NCBI GenBank assembly: GCA_025769875.1
Contig: JAGFNK010000168.1
Span: 38,562-102,561 of the forward strand
DNA from: Russula earlei
Taxonomy: Eukaryota; Basidiomycota; Agaricomycetes; Russulales; Russulaceae
Direction of reading: 5' to 3'
Length of the DNA stretch: 64,000 nucleotides
Below the pieces are notes generated by a model. That model was not told where the DNA came from. It was given only the letters and a program-made list of their open reading frames with translations, and did no database searches. Position numbers and translations under genes: made by a program. Shown here one piece after another: positions 1-12,407 of the stretch; the stretch's first letter is position 1; every line of letters starts with the position of its first letter.

Positions 1-1705
1 GTGCGGCGCTGTGCAGCCCTTGACAAGCGCTGGCACACTATGCCCAAACTCCTTCTTTAACAACGGGGTAACATGTCAACCTTGTTCCATATCGTGCTCG
101 GCTTGTTCCGGGCCTACGTCGAATAATTGCACCGCATGCATTGTTGGTCAATTCTTCCTTGGTGGAAATTGTGTCACAACGGATGGCAACGGCGTTTGTG
201 CCGGCTCGAGCATGATTGGGAACAACAATAAGGGTGAATGTGATAGTAAGCGCTTTTATGATCTTTGTGACCCACGTGATCAGATCTAATCGGCAACACA
301 GGCTGCCCATCCAAGTGTACCTCTTGTGGAATTCCCAACTTCAATGTTTCGTCATCCATCAATCAAGTACAGTGTACGGGATGTCTTCCTGGTTTCGTGC
401 TATCAAACGGTCAGTGCGTCCAAAGTTGTCCGTCGGGAACCTTTCTTTCCCCCAAAGACAATTTGACGTGCACTGGTATGTTCCTTCTTTTTCTCCATTC
501 CCCACACCGTTCTGAGGACCTCCACAGCCTGCTCCTCTCAGTGTGGTACATGCGTTGGAGCGGCAGACTTTTGTCTGACGTGTAACGGCAGTCAGCTTGC
601 TTCGGGCGGTCAATGCGTTTCTTCCTGTCCATCCAACGCCAACGCCATCGCCACCGCCGGCACATGTACCGTCTGCCACCCAGATTGCGCGACCTGTTCT
701 GGGACTTCTTTCAATCAGTGTTCAAGCTGCCCACCCGAGAGACCTGTGCTTTCGAACGGCCGCTGTCTTCCAACGTGCTCCCAAAAAGAAGAATTCTTCG
801 ATCGTGCAAGCGGAAGTTGTCAGCCATGCGATAGTACCTGTTCGAGTTGTTCTGGTGCTGGTCCAAGTAATTGCCTCGCATGCTCAAGCTCCACCTCCGT
901 CCTCCGTGGAGGATCATGTGTGCAAGTCAACTGCGGCGGGAGTGGGACGACCGTTGTCCCCGGTCTCGGCGTGTGTCTTTCGGATCTTGTCTCCGTCCCA
1001 CAGGTTTCAGGGACATCCGTTCCCATCCCGCTTCCTTCCATCACGGGGATCGATGCGCCCGCTGTGATCAATGCCGGTGGCGGCCGACGTCTCGCGTGGT
1101 GGGAGATATTACTCATGACGCTCGGATGTATCTTTATTTTCCTCTGCGTACTCGCACTCTTCCGCCGGCGCATGCGCGCGAAGCGGGCCAAGCGCACGGC
1201 TGCCTTTGCTGCCGCGAAGAACATCGATGAGCGTGGTGTGGGATGGCGCGAAAAGCTTGGCACCCTTTTCTCACGTGGGCCGCGTATCCCAAAAGAGGAA
1301 AAGATTGCGCTGCGCGTCGCGCGTCTGCGGAATCTAGAAGAGGAGCGGCACATTGCCGCGCTCGGAAAGCTGGGTGTGGAGACAGACGTGGAGGGCAGGG
1401 GCCGAAGCGACCCCGTCCCGTCGCAGTATGCGGGGTCCCGGCAGCTCTCCGTTACCGGCGGCGACGCAGATTCGTTCTACTCCCAAGTGACGGGTCTACC
1501 GCCGCGCGCACCAGTGCCGCGTCAGCCCGTGACGACGCGCGGTGTCGAGCGCGCAAAGTCGCTGCGGTATTCTGGCACGACGGTCAGCAGCGCGAAATCG
1601 ATCACGGAGGCGCAGCGGTATGTGAAGTCTGTCGAGGAGCGGGACTGGTTCGATCCCGCGGGGACGGGTACGGGTCAGGATTCGCGGAACCCATTTCGAA
1701 AGTAG
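1..1705 (+). CDS. Cysteine-rich (furin-like repeat) single-pass membrane protein, 5' partial
   Basis: The reading frame is open at the window edge and runs through two introns (246-301 and 476-527) to a stop at 1705. The extracellular part has repeated C-x2-C and C-x2-C-x3-C patterns typical of furin-like/growth-factor-receptor cysteine-rich repeats. One hydrophobic helix follows at about 1095-1165 (WWEILLMTLGCIFIFLCVL), then a basic stretch (RRRMRAKRAKR) and a roughly 180-residue charged cytosolic tail. This layout suggests a type I plasma-membrane protein with the basic stop-transfer signal inside the cell. The N-terminus, including any signal peptide, lies outside the window. The ligand and function are unknown; the family call rests on cysteine spacing only. 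Confidence 0.8.
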
Positions 1706-2291
1706 GAGAGATTCGTCATATAAGTAACCCAGCATCCATCATCGCATAGATAGAGACGATCACGATCACTAGCTCGTGACTTTCTCTGCAACTAATTCAC
1801 GACACGCTCGCTATTAGTATACCTGGACTTAATTAATCATTACGGGAATTGTCCTTCGTCCTATGCGATGGCAATGGGTTGTCCGACGACTCCCGCTCTC
1901 TTCCCGGCCTGTCATATGATCAACGCGTCCAGGCCACAACGGCCCCCACACATAACATTCTCCCGAGTCCACATGGGACACTGCTCCAGCCCCAGTGGAT
2001 TCACCACGTCGACGCGCTTGGCGATCCTATTACTTACTTGGCGTCACGCTGGCGGTCTGCAGCCATTGTGTTCATCGTTTGCGTCTGTTCGATCCAGAGT
2101 GCATCGCATTGCTAACATCCCAAAATGACTGTCCGCTATCAGGACAAGATCAACAACCAAACAGATACATTGTCCACTCCACTCGTTTCTTTCCATGACC
2201 ATGACCCTCCGTAGCTCTCATAATAAAAGCCTCCCCTCATTTCTTGAGCCGGACCGCGTTTGCACTCTACGAGGGGAGTCCACCGCGTGAT
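1706..2291. other. Intergenic, no gene seen
   Basis: This lies between two convergent genes and should hold both 3' UTRs. Short open frames here overlap in several phases and show no family pattern. Confidence 0.5.
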
Positions 2292-3513
2292 TCAAGGGTT
2301 GGTGATCTGCACCTTTATCGCACCGCTCTTTGGATCAGCGCTGGTCTCGAATGCGCGAACGGCGTCCTCGATGGGGAATCGATGCGTCACCAACTTCCTG
2401 ACGTCGCTCAACACGCCAGCATCCACGAGCCGAATCGCCCTAGGCCACGTGTTGGCGTATCGGTACTGGAACTTAAGGTCCACCTCCCGCGTCGACAGCC
2501 GCATGAACGGGAACTGCATCTCGCTCTTCCCGACCCCCACCACGAACACGGTCCCGCCGAACCTGACCGCCTCGATCGCGGCCCCGATCGACGCCTCCGC
2601 GCCCGTGCATTCCAACGCGACGTCCGGTTCCACGCCCCCCATCGCCTCCACGACCCGGGCCGCGAGCGCCTCCGGCGCCTCGTCGGGTGCCGTTACACGC
2701 ACGGCACGCACGCGATCCGGCACGAGCGACTCGGCGAACGCGAGCCGTCGCGCGTCGAGGTCGGTGATGACGATCGGATGCGCGCCTGCCGCACGCGCGC
2801 AGAGCAGCGTCACGAGACCGATCGGCCCCGCGCCGCATATCAGCGCCGCGTCGCCGAGCCGCAGGTTCGCGCGTTCCACGGCCGCGAGCGCAACTGAAAG
2901 CGGCTCGAGGAGCGCGCCGTCCTCGAATGACAAGGACGGTGGGAGCTTGTGACACCACACAGCTGGGTGCGTGATGTAGCGGCGCAACAGCCCGGGAATG
3001 GGAGGGGTAGAACGGAAGAGGACGCGCTCGCAGCCGTTGTATCGGCCTCTGAGACACGGCGCACAGGTGTGGCATGGTATGCCGGGCTCGATAGCGACGC
3101 GGTCACCAGGCTTAAGATGCGTTACGGACGGATGAACGGCGACTATCTAGTGCAATCGCTCGTATGTCGAGGTCGATAAGTGAAGGTAGTAATCGAATAC
3201 CTGTCCAGAGGACTCATGGACCGAGGATGTGTTTGTCCTCAACGATCATCGGTCCGATGCGACCAGCATGCCAGAAGTGCACGTCCGAACTGCACGAGCG
3301 TGCCGAATTGGTGCTACAATTCATTCTCAGGTCCAGGCATCACACGTACCCGCAGATTCCTGTGCTCCGTATTTCTACTACCACCTCACCGTCCCCTGGA
3401 GCTGTCCCAGATTGGATGTCCGCAGCAGATGGCTCGGCCTTGTCAACCCACAGGTTGTGCTGTGGGTCAGTGTATACGCCGATATTAGGCTTCAGATTTG
3501 AGAGTGAGGTCAT
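2292..3513 (-). CDS. Zinc-dependent polyol dehydrogenase (L-arabinitol 4-dehydrogenase / xylitol dehydrogenase type), one-base frameshift
   Basis: Medium-chain NAD-dependent dehydrogenase oxidising a pentitol to a ketopentose in arabinose/xylose catabolism. The start at 3513 gives an N-terminus with NIGVYTDP; introns are 3290-3349 and 3147-3200. Visible motifs: GICGSDVHFW with a catalytic zinc cysteine, the structural-zinc segment C-x2-C-x2-C-x7-C near 3030-3080, the nucleotide-binding GAGPIG, and [16 protein letters not shown], typical of this family. Near 3219 one extra base breaks the frame exactly at the conserved GHE zinc motif and puts a TGA in frame. Ignoring that base gives 368 residues, normal for the family. 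I cannot tell LAD from XDH by sequence alone. Sequencing error is more likely than a true pseudogene. Confidence 0.85.
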
Positions 3514-3614
3514 AGGGGTGTGGAAGAAAGGGAGCGTTCTATATTTCCATCACAAAACACACACAACCCAATGCTTGCATACACCGGGCCGAGAACCGGG
3601 CCAGCCGATGCAGG

Positions 3615-5724
3615 TCACCCGGTCCTCTCTCCAGCGGCGGCATACACATAACTTTCCACTCCCAGTATATTGACGTTCGACTAGTATTCCAGGGAGTCAG
3701 CTCGTCTGAACCACACCCAAGGGCCAGAGGAAGGCGGAACCAACCTTTCGGGGGACATTCTGATGTGACGCGATTGCAACCCCAGCACTTGATCTCCTCC
3801 AACTTTGGGCAACCATCCATTATCGCTTTTATTACAAAATTATCGACGGCCCTGTTCCACCCTACGTCGAGAGTGCGCAGCTCCCGTGCATTTGAGATGT
3901 CCGTCAACGCTTCCGCCGTTGTCTCGCGCCACGCGTTGATGCTGAGCGTCGACAAGGTGGACCCGGCGCATTCCAGTAGTGCTGGCAGAGCTTGAACACC
4001 AACGTTGGGGGCACGAGCGATACTCAAGGTACTGAGAACGGAGGGTTGCCACGCACGGAAGAACGTAGAAACGCCCTCGTCGGTGAGCGCGGGCAGGTTG
4101 TTTAGCTTGAGCGAAACGAGATTCGGAGCAAATGCGTGTATGCCGTATTTGAGGAAATCATCACCAAGTTCGTCGTGACAAGACAAGTCTAAGTGCGTGA
4201 GTTGTGCTCCGCAGATCTCAAGTAGGTCGACCAACCCGCCTTCGGAACAGGAAGTTTTCGGAGAAGAAAGATCGAGTTGTTCCAGTTGTCGGAGGGAGGA
4301 TATATTGGGGAGAAACGTGTCGTCAAGCTTTCCAAATTCCTTCAGGCGCAGCTCCGTGAGGTTGGGACAACAAGTAGGCCAGTGCTGACATGCACTCAAG
4401 GTCGAATCGAGGGCTCTGATTGAGGAGAAGGGCTTCCAGTTGAGGATGAGATTTGAAAAAGGAAACCCAGGCAGGCACGCGGACGAGAAAAGGTCCAAGA
4501 AGCTCAAGGCGTGTAATTGAAGGAAGAGACGTGGACCAGGCGTTGAGAACTGCGTCGTCCAGATGGCCGCAGAAGTCAATACGGAGGGAAGTGAGGTTTG
4601 GGTTCAATAAGGCAAGCGTCTTCAGGGCGGGTGGTTCGAGGTTAGTGCCGTCGTGGACATTGAGATTAGTGTTCTTCACGTTGTAGAAAAGAGTGGCATT
4701 CTCGGGCGTCCTGCAAATTTTCATCGAGCGGCTGAAGAGATCAGAGGCTGCAAGTTCTTACAAGGACCGGTTCCGACAAAGAGCGCGAATTATCTTATCG
4801 AGGTTGGCGGATCCAACGTCTCCGAGTGCCTCGACGTCATCGATATGTTTGGATATGATCTTAAAAAAGACCTCAGCAACGAGCAAGGAGATGACTTGAA
4901 CGGTAGAATTACGCTCACCATTGATGCAAAGTGAGACTAGGGTGGGGAGCCTTTTCTCATGGTAATTGATGACTGTCCGCTTCTCCGCTGCGGACTTGCG
5001 CTTACGCGGGACAGAAGGTTTCTTGAAAGGGTCGGTTCCGGATGCCTTGGCACAGGGGTGGCAAAGATAGCCAGGAGATGGGTTAGCCGCCATTGTGTAT
5101 CTGGTCTTCGCAAGTCATGGATATAAATACGGTACCAGCCAGACTGGTGACGAAAAGCTCACCACAGTGAATTGCTTCGTGCATTTGGCACACTTCTCAA
5201 GGCTTCCGATAGGTGGTTTGGGGTTGCTCGACTTGTTTGTCCAGAGAGACTTTGATAACGCTGTGTACCCATCGTCATCGTCTTTATAGTCGTCGTCGTC
5301 ATGCTTCTTTGCCTTTTTCCGCTTCTCAAACGCTGCCTTTGGTGCCTTACGCTTCCTCTTTGTCGGAGCTTCGTCTTCGCTATCAAGATGATCAGAGTCG
5401 GGATCAACCTAAGGTGCGACGTAAAACACGGATGAGAAGGTTTGGGTGGTAAAAGATACAAACATCTCCGGCAGGCGCGCTTTGCCCTGCGTCTTGCTCT
5501 CCGTCGTCAACAGGCTCCTGAAGCACACTGGCTGACGCGTTACTAGGGCCTGCCTCAGCTTGTTGCTGCTGGGGTTGCCTACCCCGGCGACTAATAAATG
5601 CATGGTTAATGCCCGATTCCTATGGAGGAGTGAGCATAGGGATGGTCAATGGATACTATATGATACGGACTCTGAGGAACTCTGTAAGGGCTGAGGTGGG
5701 CCCGCGGACGTTGTTTCTCCTCAT
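3615..5724 (-). CDS. RAD7: RAD7-type nucleotide excision repair protein (leucine-rich repeats)
   Basis: RAD7, with RAD16 and Elc1/Cul3, acts in global-genome repair of UV lesions as part of an E3 ubiquitin ligase. The start at 5724 gives RGPTSALTEFLRESGI; introns follow at once. An acidic/basic linker leads to a split zinc finger, CAKCTKQFTV then TRYTMAANPSPGYLCHPC, joined over an intron at about 5107-5157. Next comes the conserved DDVEALGDVG segment and a run of leucine-rich repeats (PNLTSLRIDFCGHLDD, PNLTELRLKEFGKLDD, LEEIKCWGCNRVT). A single-base shift is needed near 4380. The last exon probably ends VNILGVESY at 3615, but the phase of the last intron does not fit exactly; another reading would stop at 3550. 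Confidence 0.85.
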
Positions 5725-6033
5725 TTTAGGGTGGAGAGGGGGAACATCGCGAGGGCGACGCGACGACGCGTTAATTGGCCGAGAACAAATACAGCCAAAC
5801 ATGCGGCATACTATCATGGTATGGTATTGTTGTATTGCCCCCCCTCGTAATTATAACTACCATGGACACGGAGCCAAAAGTTTGAATTCGATCCCATCAC
5901 ATAGTATCATCATTGTCCATAACAGTGAGAGAGTTCGCCAAGGGAAACGCTGACCTACGCCTTCTGCTCCTTTCTGTCTCTTGCCATCTATCGTAACTAA
6001 TCCACTAGCTTTGTCCTTGAAGAGAAGCTGCAT

Positions 6034-6516
6034 TTACAGGCCGAAGTTGATAGGTGTGCAGCCGACATTGATGAGACCGGCTAGATACAATTTGGAAATT
6101 AGCAACGCAAACAAGGGCTGTGGGGTTGAGAATAGCACAGACTCTGAGAAACACCGGTGCAGCAAACAGCGGTACTGGAGCTGTCACGGCACGTCAGCAC
6201 GCTGATATGTGGAAATGTGGAGGGATTACCATGAGGTCCCGCCAACTAGGGAAAAGCAGGTTAAGCCGACGGCGAGGTTAGGATCGATGAACGTTCCGAC
6301 GGGGAGAAGGCCAGAAAGAATAGCCGTGAGCGGGTTCTTGGTGGATGTGAGAGTGTTGCAGCATTGCACCGGCCCCGTGTTGCACTGGGAGACCGGTGGG
6401 AGGTTCGGAGGCGGGTAGCCTCCGTTACCCCTGCGCACCGAGGTGACAGAACCAGCGACTCCGCTCGCCGCAGCGAAGGCCATGATTAAAGAGACAAGGG
6501 GCTTGGTGAGCATCAT
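6034..6516 (-). CDS. Class I hydrophobin (copy 1, divergent)
   Basis: Secreted amphipathic protein that coats hyphae and aerial structures. Three exons (6230-6516, 6143-6180, 6034-6080) encode 123 residues with an N-terminal signal peptide (MMLTKPLVSLIMAFAAASG). The eight cysteines have spacing C-x6-CC-x33-C-x8-C-x5-CC-x12-C, the class I pattern. The intron positions match the three hydrophobins downstream, so this is an older paralogue of the array. It lacks the duplicated flanks the other three share. The first of the two adjacent ATG codons was used as the start. Confidence 0.93.
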
Positions 6517-6592
6517 TGTGAAGACTAGATGGATGCTGTGGAAATCCTGGAGCTGTGCTACGGATAGAGGAATGTATGAGGGGTGAGCTCCC

Positions 6593-6600
6593 TTTTTATA
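6593..6600 (-). promoter_or_regulatory. TATA box of hydrophobin copy 1
   Basis: TATAAAAA on the minus strand, 77 bases upstream of the ATG, at the same distance as in copies 2 and 3. Confidence 0.65.
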
Positions 6601-9600
6601 AGTTTTCACCTCAGGCGAAGGCCGACGCATTCATTGTTTGCCCACCAGGGATGCCGTGTGATGATGGTGCGGACCGCACCATGAACGAAGGTATCTTTTT
6701 TTCCGACACCGTGCGGCGTGTGAGGTGTCACCTTCAGAATATCACGGGCTTTAGGCGCATGAAGACTGTATGCAGTAACAGCACCACTTGAGGGTCAGCT
6801 ATGCAGAAAGACAAGACTTTCGAGACTCGACTCGGAACGGAAATTGGGGATTAATGGCCGACGTGCGGCACGCATGTAATAGAAGAACATCGCAACAGAG
6901 CCGAGAACACTGTCTAGACTTTGGGTCCCCGTCTATTGGTCGAGTTGTGAGGACAGCAGCACTGGATGCTCGAGGGCTAGACACCAAGATCTCTCAGCAG
7001 ACGACGTCAACTCCAGTGAGGCCCCAGAGCCATGAATGGAGTTCTCGGCCAGTGGAGGGGTCTGACCTGTCCGCAAGGCTACATCGTGTTGTTGTAGCTG
7101 ATGCGAGAGTTACAGAAGAACAGTGGAGATTGGTGTTCTCATTGTGCTCCGTGTATCTCATCAGGCAATGAACTGTAATTCCCGAAGAGAAAGGAGTTCG
7201 CTGCCACCAGGGCGAGTACAGTTCTTGACGTGCTAAACCCATAATATAGGTCTGAATTGCCTATCATGGGTTTGATGTCGTCAAATAGTGGGTAATTGAG
7301 CGATTAAAATATATTTGCACCCGGGTTCGAAGCGAAGACACTGGTCAACATTGGGACACGTGTCAGTGAGACCATGGACAGGACTGACCCTTCGCAGTCT
7401 TCATTCGTTCCCTTCCGATCATACGACCATGCTATTCACTCACTCCTAATCCACGTCGGCGGGAAAATATGCTCTATTGACCCAGATCCCAGATGTCGGG
7501 TTCTTACTTTTGTTAGAACGCCGCTCGATACGTGAGCAATTGTGTAAGAATTGGGTGGTCGATGTCTGTCGTACAATTCCTGGGTAAAAGGACTCCTCTC
7601 CGGGCACAGAGCAAGGACAATGGTTGGTCTAAACCTCGACGAGGGTGCAGATAAAAGCGCTATGTGAGATTTCCACTTTTCGTAAGTCTGCCGCCGATGG
7701 TAATGATCAAGGAAACAGGATGTCAAGCTTATATTGTAATTGTTTCCTGGACTTCGTGGGTGGAGCAGAGCAAGTAGCGTTGTAAGTCGAGGCTGCGTTT
7801 GCGAGTGAAAGGTGTCCGCCAAGGAGGAGTGGAGAGGCGGCGGCCCGCGCTGACGACGAGAGAACTGGGTATGAGGAGAACCCTTTCCTCCTCCCTTACT
7901 GCCATTATCATCCTTCCTTTTGACAGCTATTCCCATCACCGCGCAGTCGCTTGTCCAAAACAAAACGCCCCAACACCCGCAATCACACCTTAGCCCAGTG
8001 ATTCCAACCTCATCGCATCCCTCGCTGCGCCATCCATTCCTCTATCTCTTCCGGGCTCGGATGGTATAATTGAGCCGCAATCAATAGTACTTTCTTTTAG
8101 CTTTGATACCCATCCTGCCTGCGTAGCCGTGAGGTCGCCTTACGGCGTGATGGCGGTGGAAATGCGGCGGCTACTCGAAAAGACAGGTTGAGCATGTCAA
8201 CCTAAAGCGAACAATTCGTGTATTGATGGGAAAAGATGCGAAGCAGGTCACGTAATAAAAACGACGGCTACTTGACCCTGCTAAAATGATGGGGACGGCC
8301 GCTCAACCTCCACAGGCTACCATCCCACGTGCCAGCAAGTATTAATCAGTATGAGATAAACTCTGCCGCACTACGACCAATGCTCGCTTCCTAAAACGAG
8401 ACAGATACACGGATGGAGGGGACGTCGGTGAGCAATTCGATGGCAGTGGATATCCTCAGTGACATAACCTTAGTATGACACGTCTGCATCAGGACAACTA
8501 GAGAGAGGAATTCTCTCACTATGTGCTCGGTCATGTTTTCTTGAATGGAATCAACGCCTATTTCCTGCCTACAGCTGCTCATCTTACGTCGTCCTGATCA
8601 TATTGACGTTTTGCTTTGTTCCCGATGAAATCCAGCTGATTACGAATCAAAAACCTGCCAAGAGTCAGCTCGACCATCAGCCCTAGTCGAAAGATATGCC
8701 TGGGAGCTGAATCACTACCCAACACTCGTTGAATGTATGGTACGGAGGGCAAACCGAAAAGTGATAAAAGTGAAAGTGGAGATCGCGAGGGAAAGATTGC
8801 AAGTCCGAACGCCTACGAAAATGAGTACGCAAGCTCTTATATTTGTAGCACTGACACTACGGCGTCGATGCGAGGTTTATTCACTTACATTTGTATTGAT
8901 AGATTCCTGTAAGAGAGTGGGAGGATGTATTAATTGCGGGACTGTTTGTAGACCACTGGCATCATGATGGCAATCCCAGAGCCGCTGTACGCAATCCCTT
9001 GTTGGCTTCCACCAGGTCCCGCCATCAATCGGTAGCACACACTCTAAGGAGCAATGTAACCTTTCATGGGGCCCGTAGAAATGATGGAAATTCTCTCTCT
9101 CGTAGCTACAAACGCAAGGCTATGGTGGTGGCCTAATTAGGCCTCATTAAGGCCTCATTCTTTATCTGTGGCTACTCGCTTAATGCCGAGTGCCGAGGAC
9201 ATGGCCCGGCGCTACTGCAAACAAAACGCGAACGACGACTCCATCAAAAGGTAAATCTATACCATGATCTTAAAGTCATATCGAAATGGCTCGATGAAAA
9301 CAAGGCAAGTTCGTTTTCTTAAAAAAAATTAATTGCCCTATTTCTCTATGAAATTTAAGGACACGAAAGGCAAAAACTGAGTTGTTGATTTACTTTTCCT
9401 GATGGGGCCCAAGTTGGACGTCGAAGCTTGAAGGTTGAAGGCTTGAATACATCTGGGGAGGCCTTCCGTTCGCCACGAACTGACCCCGATTTTGGCGCAA
9501 GTGTTCATCAGATTACCTGTAGGTTTGACTCTGTTGGCTCATCTGGTGATCGCGATCTGACTTTTGAACATGACATTCGACCCGGCCATGCCGTGATGAC

Positions 9601-9976
9601 CGTTGATGCTCCACATACTTTTTATATCGTTTATGATCCCCGCTGCCCACTATCTGTGCAGCCGTGGGAAATGTTCTCCCGACTATAATTGGCGGTTGAG
9701 AAGGAGCCAATATTTGTCCCTCCGTTGTCCGCGGTTCCGCGGTTCCTTTTGATCCGGCTTGGTTGTATTTCGATTCATCACCTATGTGCACCCAATCAAA
9801 CAGACAGAGAAATCTCACGGTTGACAGACAACAAAGCTAGATTCAACACCACTCCGAGTAATCATCGTCGCATGTGACACTCGGAGGGTCTACAGGCATG
9901 GAATGAATGTGAACATAATCCGACCCCTCACGCCCCCCAACCCTCGTTTCTTCGATGCGACCAAGCACAGCCGCTC
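6601..9976. other. 3.4 kb without a supportable gene
   Basis: Open frames are short, overlap in opposite phases and match no family I recognise. There are AT-rich patches near 7300 and 9300-9360. From about 9720 the sequence becomes the 3' flank of the duplicated hydrophobin unit. Confidence 0.5.
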
Positions 9977-10434
9977 TTAAATACCCAGAGTGACTGGGGT
10001 GCATCCAACATTGATGAGACCGCCTGTGTAAAAGTATACGTCAGCAAGACAGCCGGAAAACGCAAAGGCACGAACTCTGATGGATGTTGTTGCAGCAAAC
10101 CGCAGTGTTGGAGCTGTTGTATCATGTTAGTACCCTACATACGACACGTGCAGAATAAAGAATACCATGCAGCACCGCCAATGAGGGAAAGACAGGACAA
10201 CCCAACACCAAGGGTGGGGTTAACGGAGATGCCTAGCAGGCCCGAGAGAAGAGTCACGAGCCCGTTGGTGGGAGAAGTATAGGTGTTGCAGCATTGCACC
10301 GGTCCAGTGTTGCACTGGCTTGCAGGGATCGGCGTGAGGCTCGGAGGGTCGGAGCCACCATTGCATTGAGCAGCGACACTGCCAGCCGCAGCAAAGACCG
10401 CGAGCATAGAGAGAAGAGGTTTGTAAAGCAACAT
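9977..10434 (-). CDS. Class I hydrophobin (copy 2)
   Basis: Three exons (10166-10434, 10076-10113, 9977-10023) encode 117 residues. A signal peptide (MLLYKPLLSMLAVFAAAGSVAA) precedes CNGGSDPPSL and then the eight-cysteine class I core beginning CNTGPVQCC and ending GCTPVTLGI. The mature protein carries an extra upstream cysteine (CNGG) just after the signal peptide, giving nine in all, as in copies 3 and 4. It lies in the first of three tandem duplicated units and is closely similar to copies 3 and 4, differing mainly in the loop between the third and fourth cysteines. Likely secreted and assembled at the cell surface. Confidence 0.93.
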
Positions 10435-10510
10435 TGTGAAGACTAGATGGAGGCTGTGGAAATCCTGAAGCTGCGCTTGGGATGGGAAACAAACGAGCGA
10501 CGGGCGGGCC

Positions 10511-10517
10511 CTTTATA
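10511..10517 (-). promoter_or_regulatory. TATA box of hydrophobin copy 2
   Basis: TATAAAG on the minus strand, 77 bases upstream of the ATG at 10434. Confidence 0.65.
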
Positions 10518-10879
10518 GATTTCCTCGATGCTTGGGACACCAACGATAGCAAGGGAATGTGCGTTCGTTATCGCGTAAAGGAGGAACCGGACTCCAGCGG
10601 GGTTCATCAGGGAAAGGAATCCTTCATCCGACAATTCAATTCAGTTTCAATTGATATCTCACCACCACGGGACGAGTTCCCTAGTGTGTACAGAGATCCT
10701 ATGCAATTCTGTCGTCACCTGGGCGCGGTCTTCACACGATTTGGCGTGAACACAAGGTAGAGTACGTGGAGAGTGGACTAACCATAAGAGGAAGTTGATA
10801 GATTGCAAGAAGCTACCCCAGAATAGTTGTTTCCAAGAACATTTGCCTTTCGCTTCGATTCCTCACCGTCCCCACGTTT

Positions 10880-11110
10880 TTTGTAGGATGATGACTCAGT
10901 CTTGTGTATCACAGACTGTATTGGTTAGTTAGCTAACCTGTACGATGATGACTGTTTACACTATTAGTTCAGATAAGTGGTAAGAGAATGTGCAGTGCTG
11001 ACCTCAGGCTTGTGTATCACAGACTGAGGAAAAAGCGAACAAGTAATTCGGTGATTTACAATTCCTGTCTGGTTTTGTCCGTTCCGCACCACGCCGCGGC
11101 TGCGCTCTAG
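10880..11110. repeat. Insertion specific to unit A, with short terminal-like repeats
   Basis: Unit B reads straight from cgtccccatgc to gatctcagctctagg (near 13325), while unit A has about 200 extra bases at the same point. The insert carries cttgtgtatcacagactg twice (about 10903 and 11012). Part of it, with a tcagtcttgtg...ctaacc...cactattag order, recurs inverted at about 17490-17575. This fits a small non-autonomous mobile element inserted after the duplication. Confidence 0.5.
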
Positions 11111-12407
11111 CCGATCTCAGCTCTAGGAATTGGTAGGCGTTAGATTGTCGTCCAGACACCGGGATTGTGACTACTCTTCGAGGAATGACATCGGAGGGAG
11201 TACGGCGTTGAGTGCCAGTGCCAGCCGGCCACTGGCAGTGTACCCGTAATTGTCGAGTGCTGGTATTATTGCTAGTAGCACCGAGGTAAGTGATGAACAA
11301 ACGGGACAGCAGAAAGGTGTGAACTACCCTGGCGTTCGTGTCGCGACTTGACTGTTACACATTCATTGGTCATAGAATCTCGTAGTCTTGGAATCTCGCC
11401 TTCAAATGAGCCATCGAGGCAGATGTTCATTGCTCCCGGAATACCCACTAGTTGTTGCATATCCCATCTGCATCAAGACCTTGGTATGGTGTACCTTACA
11501 CTTGTTCTGCGCTGACAGTACCGAGCATTGTCGAATAGGTCCGAAATTCGAGCAAGACTCGCCATGGGCGAGGACACCTCATTCAAGAGCTAATAGAGTC
11601 AGGCTTCTCGCGAACTAACACCGATCAATTTGACCCAAGGATCGGGGTGTATCGCCGTCAATGTACGCAACAATTTGTTAAGATATATTTCAGGAACAAG
11701 TGTCCAGCGTGAGGCCTGGATGTCAAACCGATTGATGAATCTCCCTCGCCGGCACCATGAAAGGCGGACAACATTTGAACGCGCACGCCTCCGCTAGCAC
11801 GTCGCGAAACCCAAAACTGTGGATCTATGCTGAGGGCAGTGAAGAAGGACCGAGCTGCGCAGTCAACGCCACATGCCAGCAGATTATATGAGAAAATGCG
11901 AAAACATTAAAGTTACGCCAATTCGGGGAGGTTATGCCGTAATCAAGGTTTGTTTTTTTGTGCCTCACGTACAAAGCTATAAATATTATTTTGTTCCCAC
12001 ACACATACTAATATGCGTCCTATTTAAATGAATACATCGCACGCAAAACGCTGAAAATAATCTTATCCCAAGCGTGCGCGCATACATACTACGACTGCAA
12101 CACAGCACATTTACTATGCTCCATAATCCACTTGATTTCCTATACCTCCATTGTCTGCAGTTCCTTCTGATTCGGCTTGTTTGCGTTTCGACTCGTCACC
12201 TATGTGCACCAAATCAAGCAGGCAGAGCATTCCCACAATTGACAGACAACAAAGCTAGATTCAACACCACTCCGAGTAATCATCGTCGCATGTGACACTC
12301 GGAGGGTCTACAGGCATGGAATGAATGTGAACATAGTCCGACCCCTTACGCCCCCGGGCAATCCCTCGTTTCTTTGATTCAACCAGCTGCGACCAACTCG
12401 GCCGCGC

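Larger units (their letters stand above)
9720..11960. repeat. Tandem segmental duplication unit A (hydrophobin copy 2 and flanks)
   Basis: The 3' flank (for example, gacactcggagggtctacag near 9880) recurs near 12295 and 14192. The 5' flank, including a block around 11280-11620, recurs near 13490-13780 and 15260-15600. Identity by eye is high in the gene and falls outward. The flank block contains stretches open on the minus strand (for example, MNICLDGS near 11430), but the frame is not kept across copies, so I do not call it a gene. The unit continues to a gtgcctca...caaagctata block near 11965. Confidence 0.75.

Noticed and set aside
7436..7963. 175-codon minus frame between hydrophobins 1 and 2
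   Set aside because: Composition is erratic, there is no motif, and an opposing frame overlaps; probably chance.
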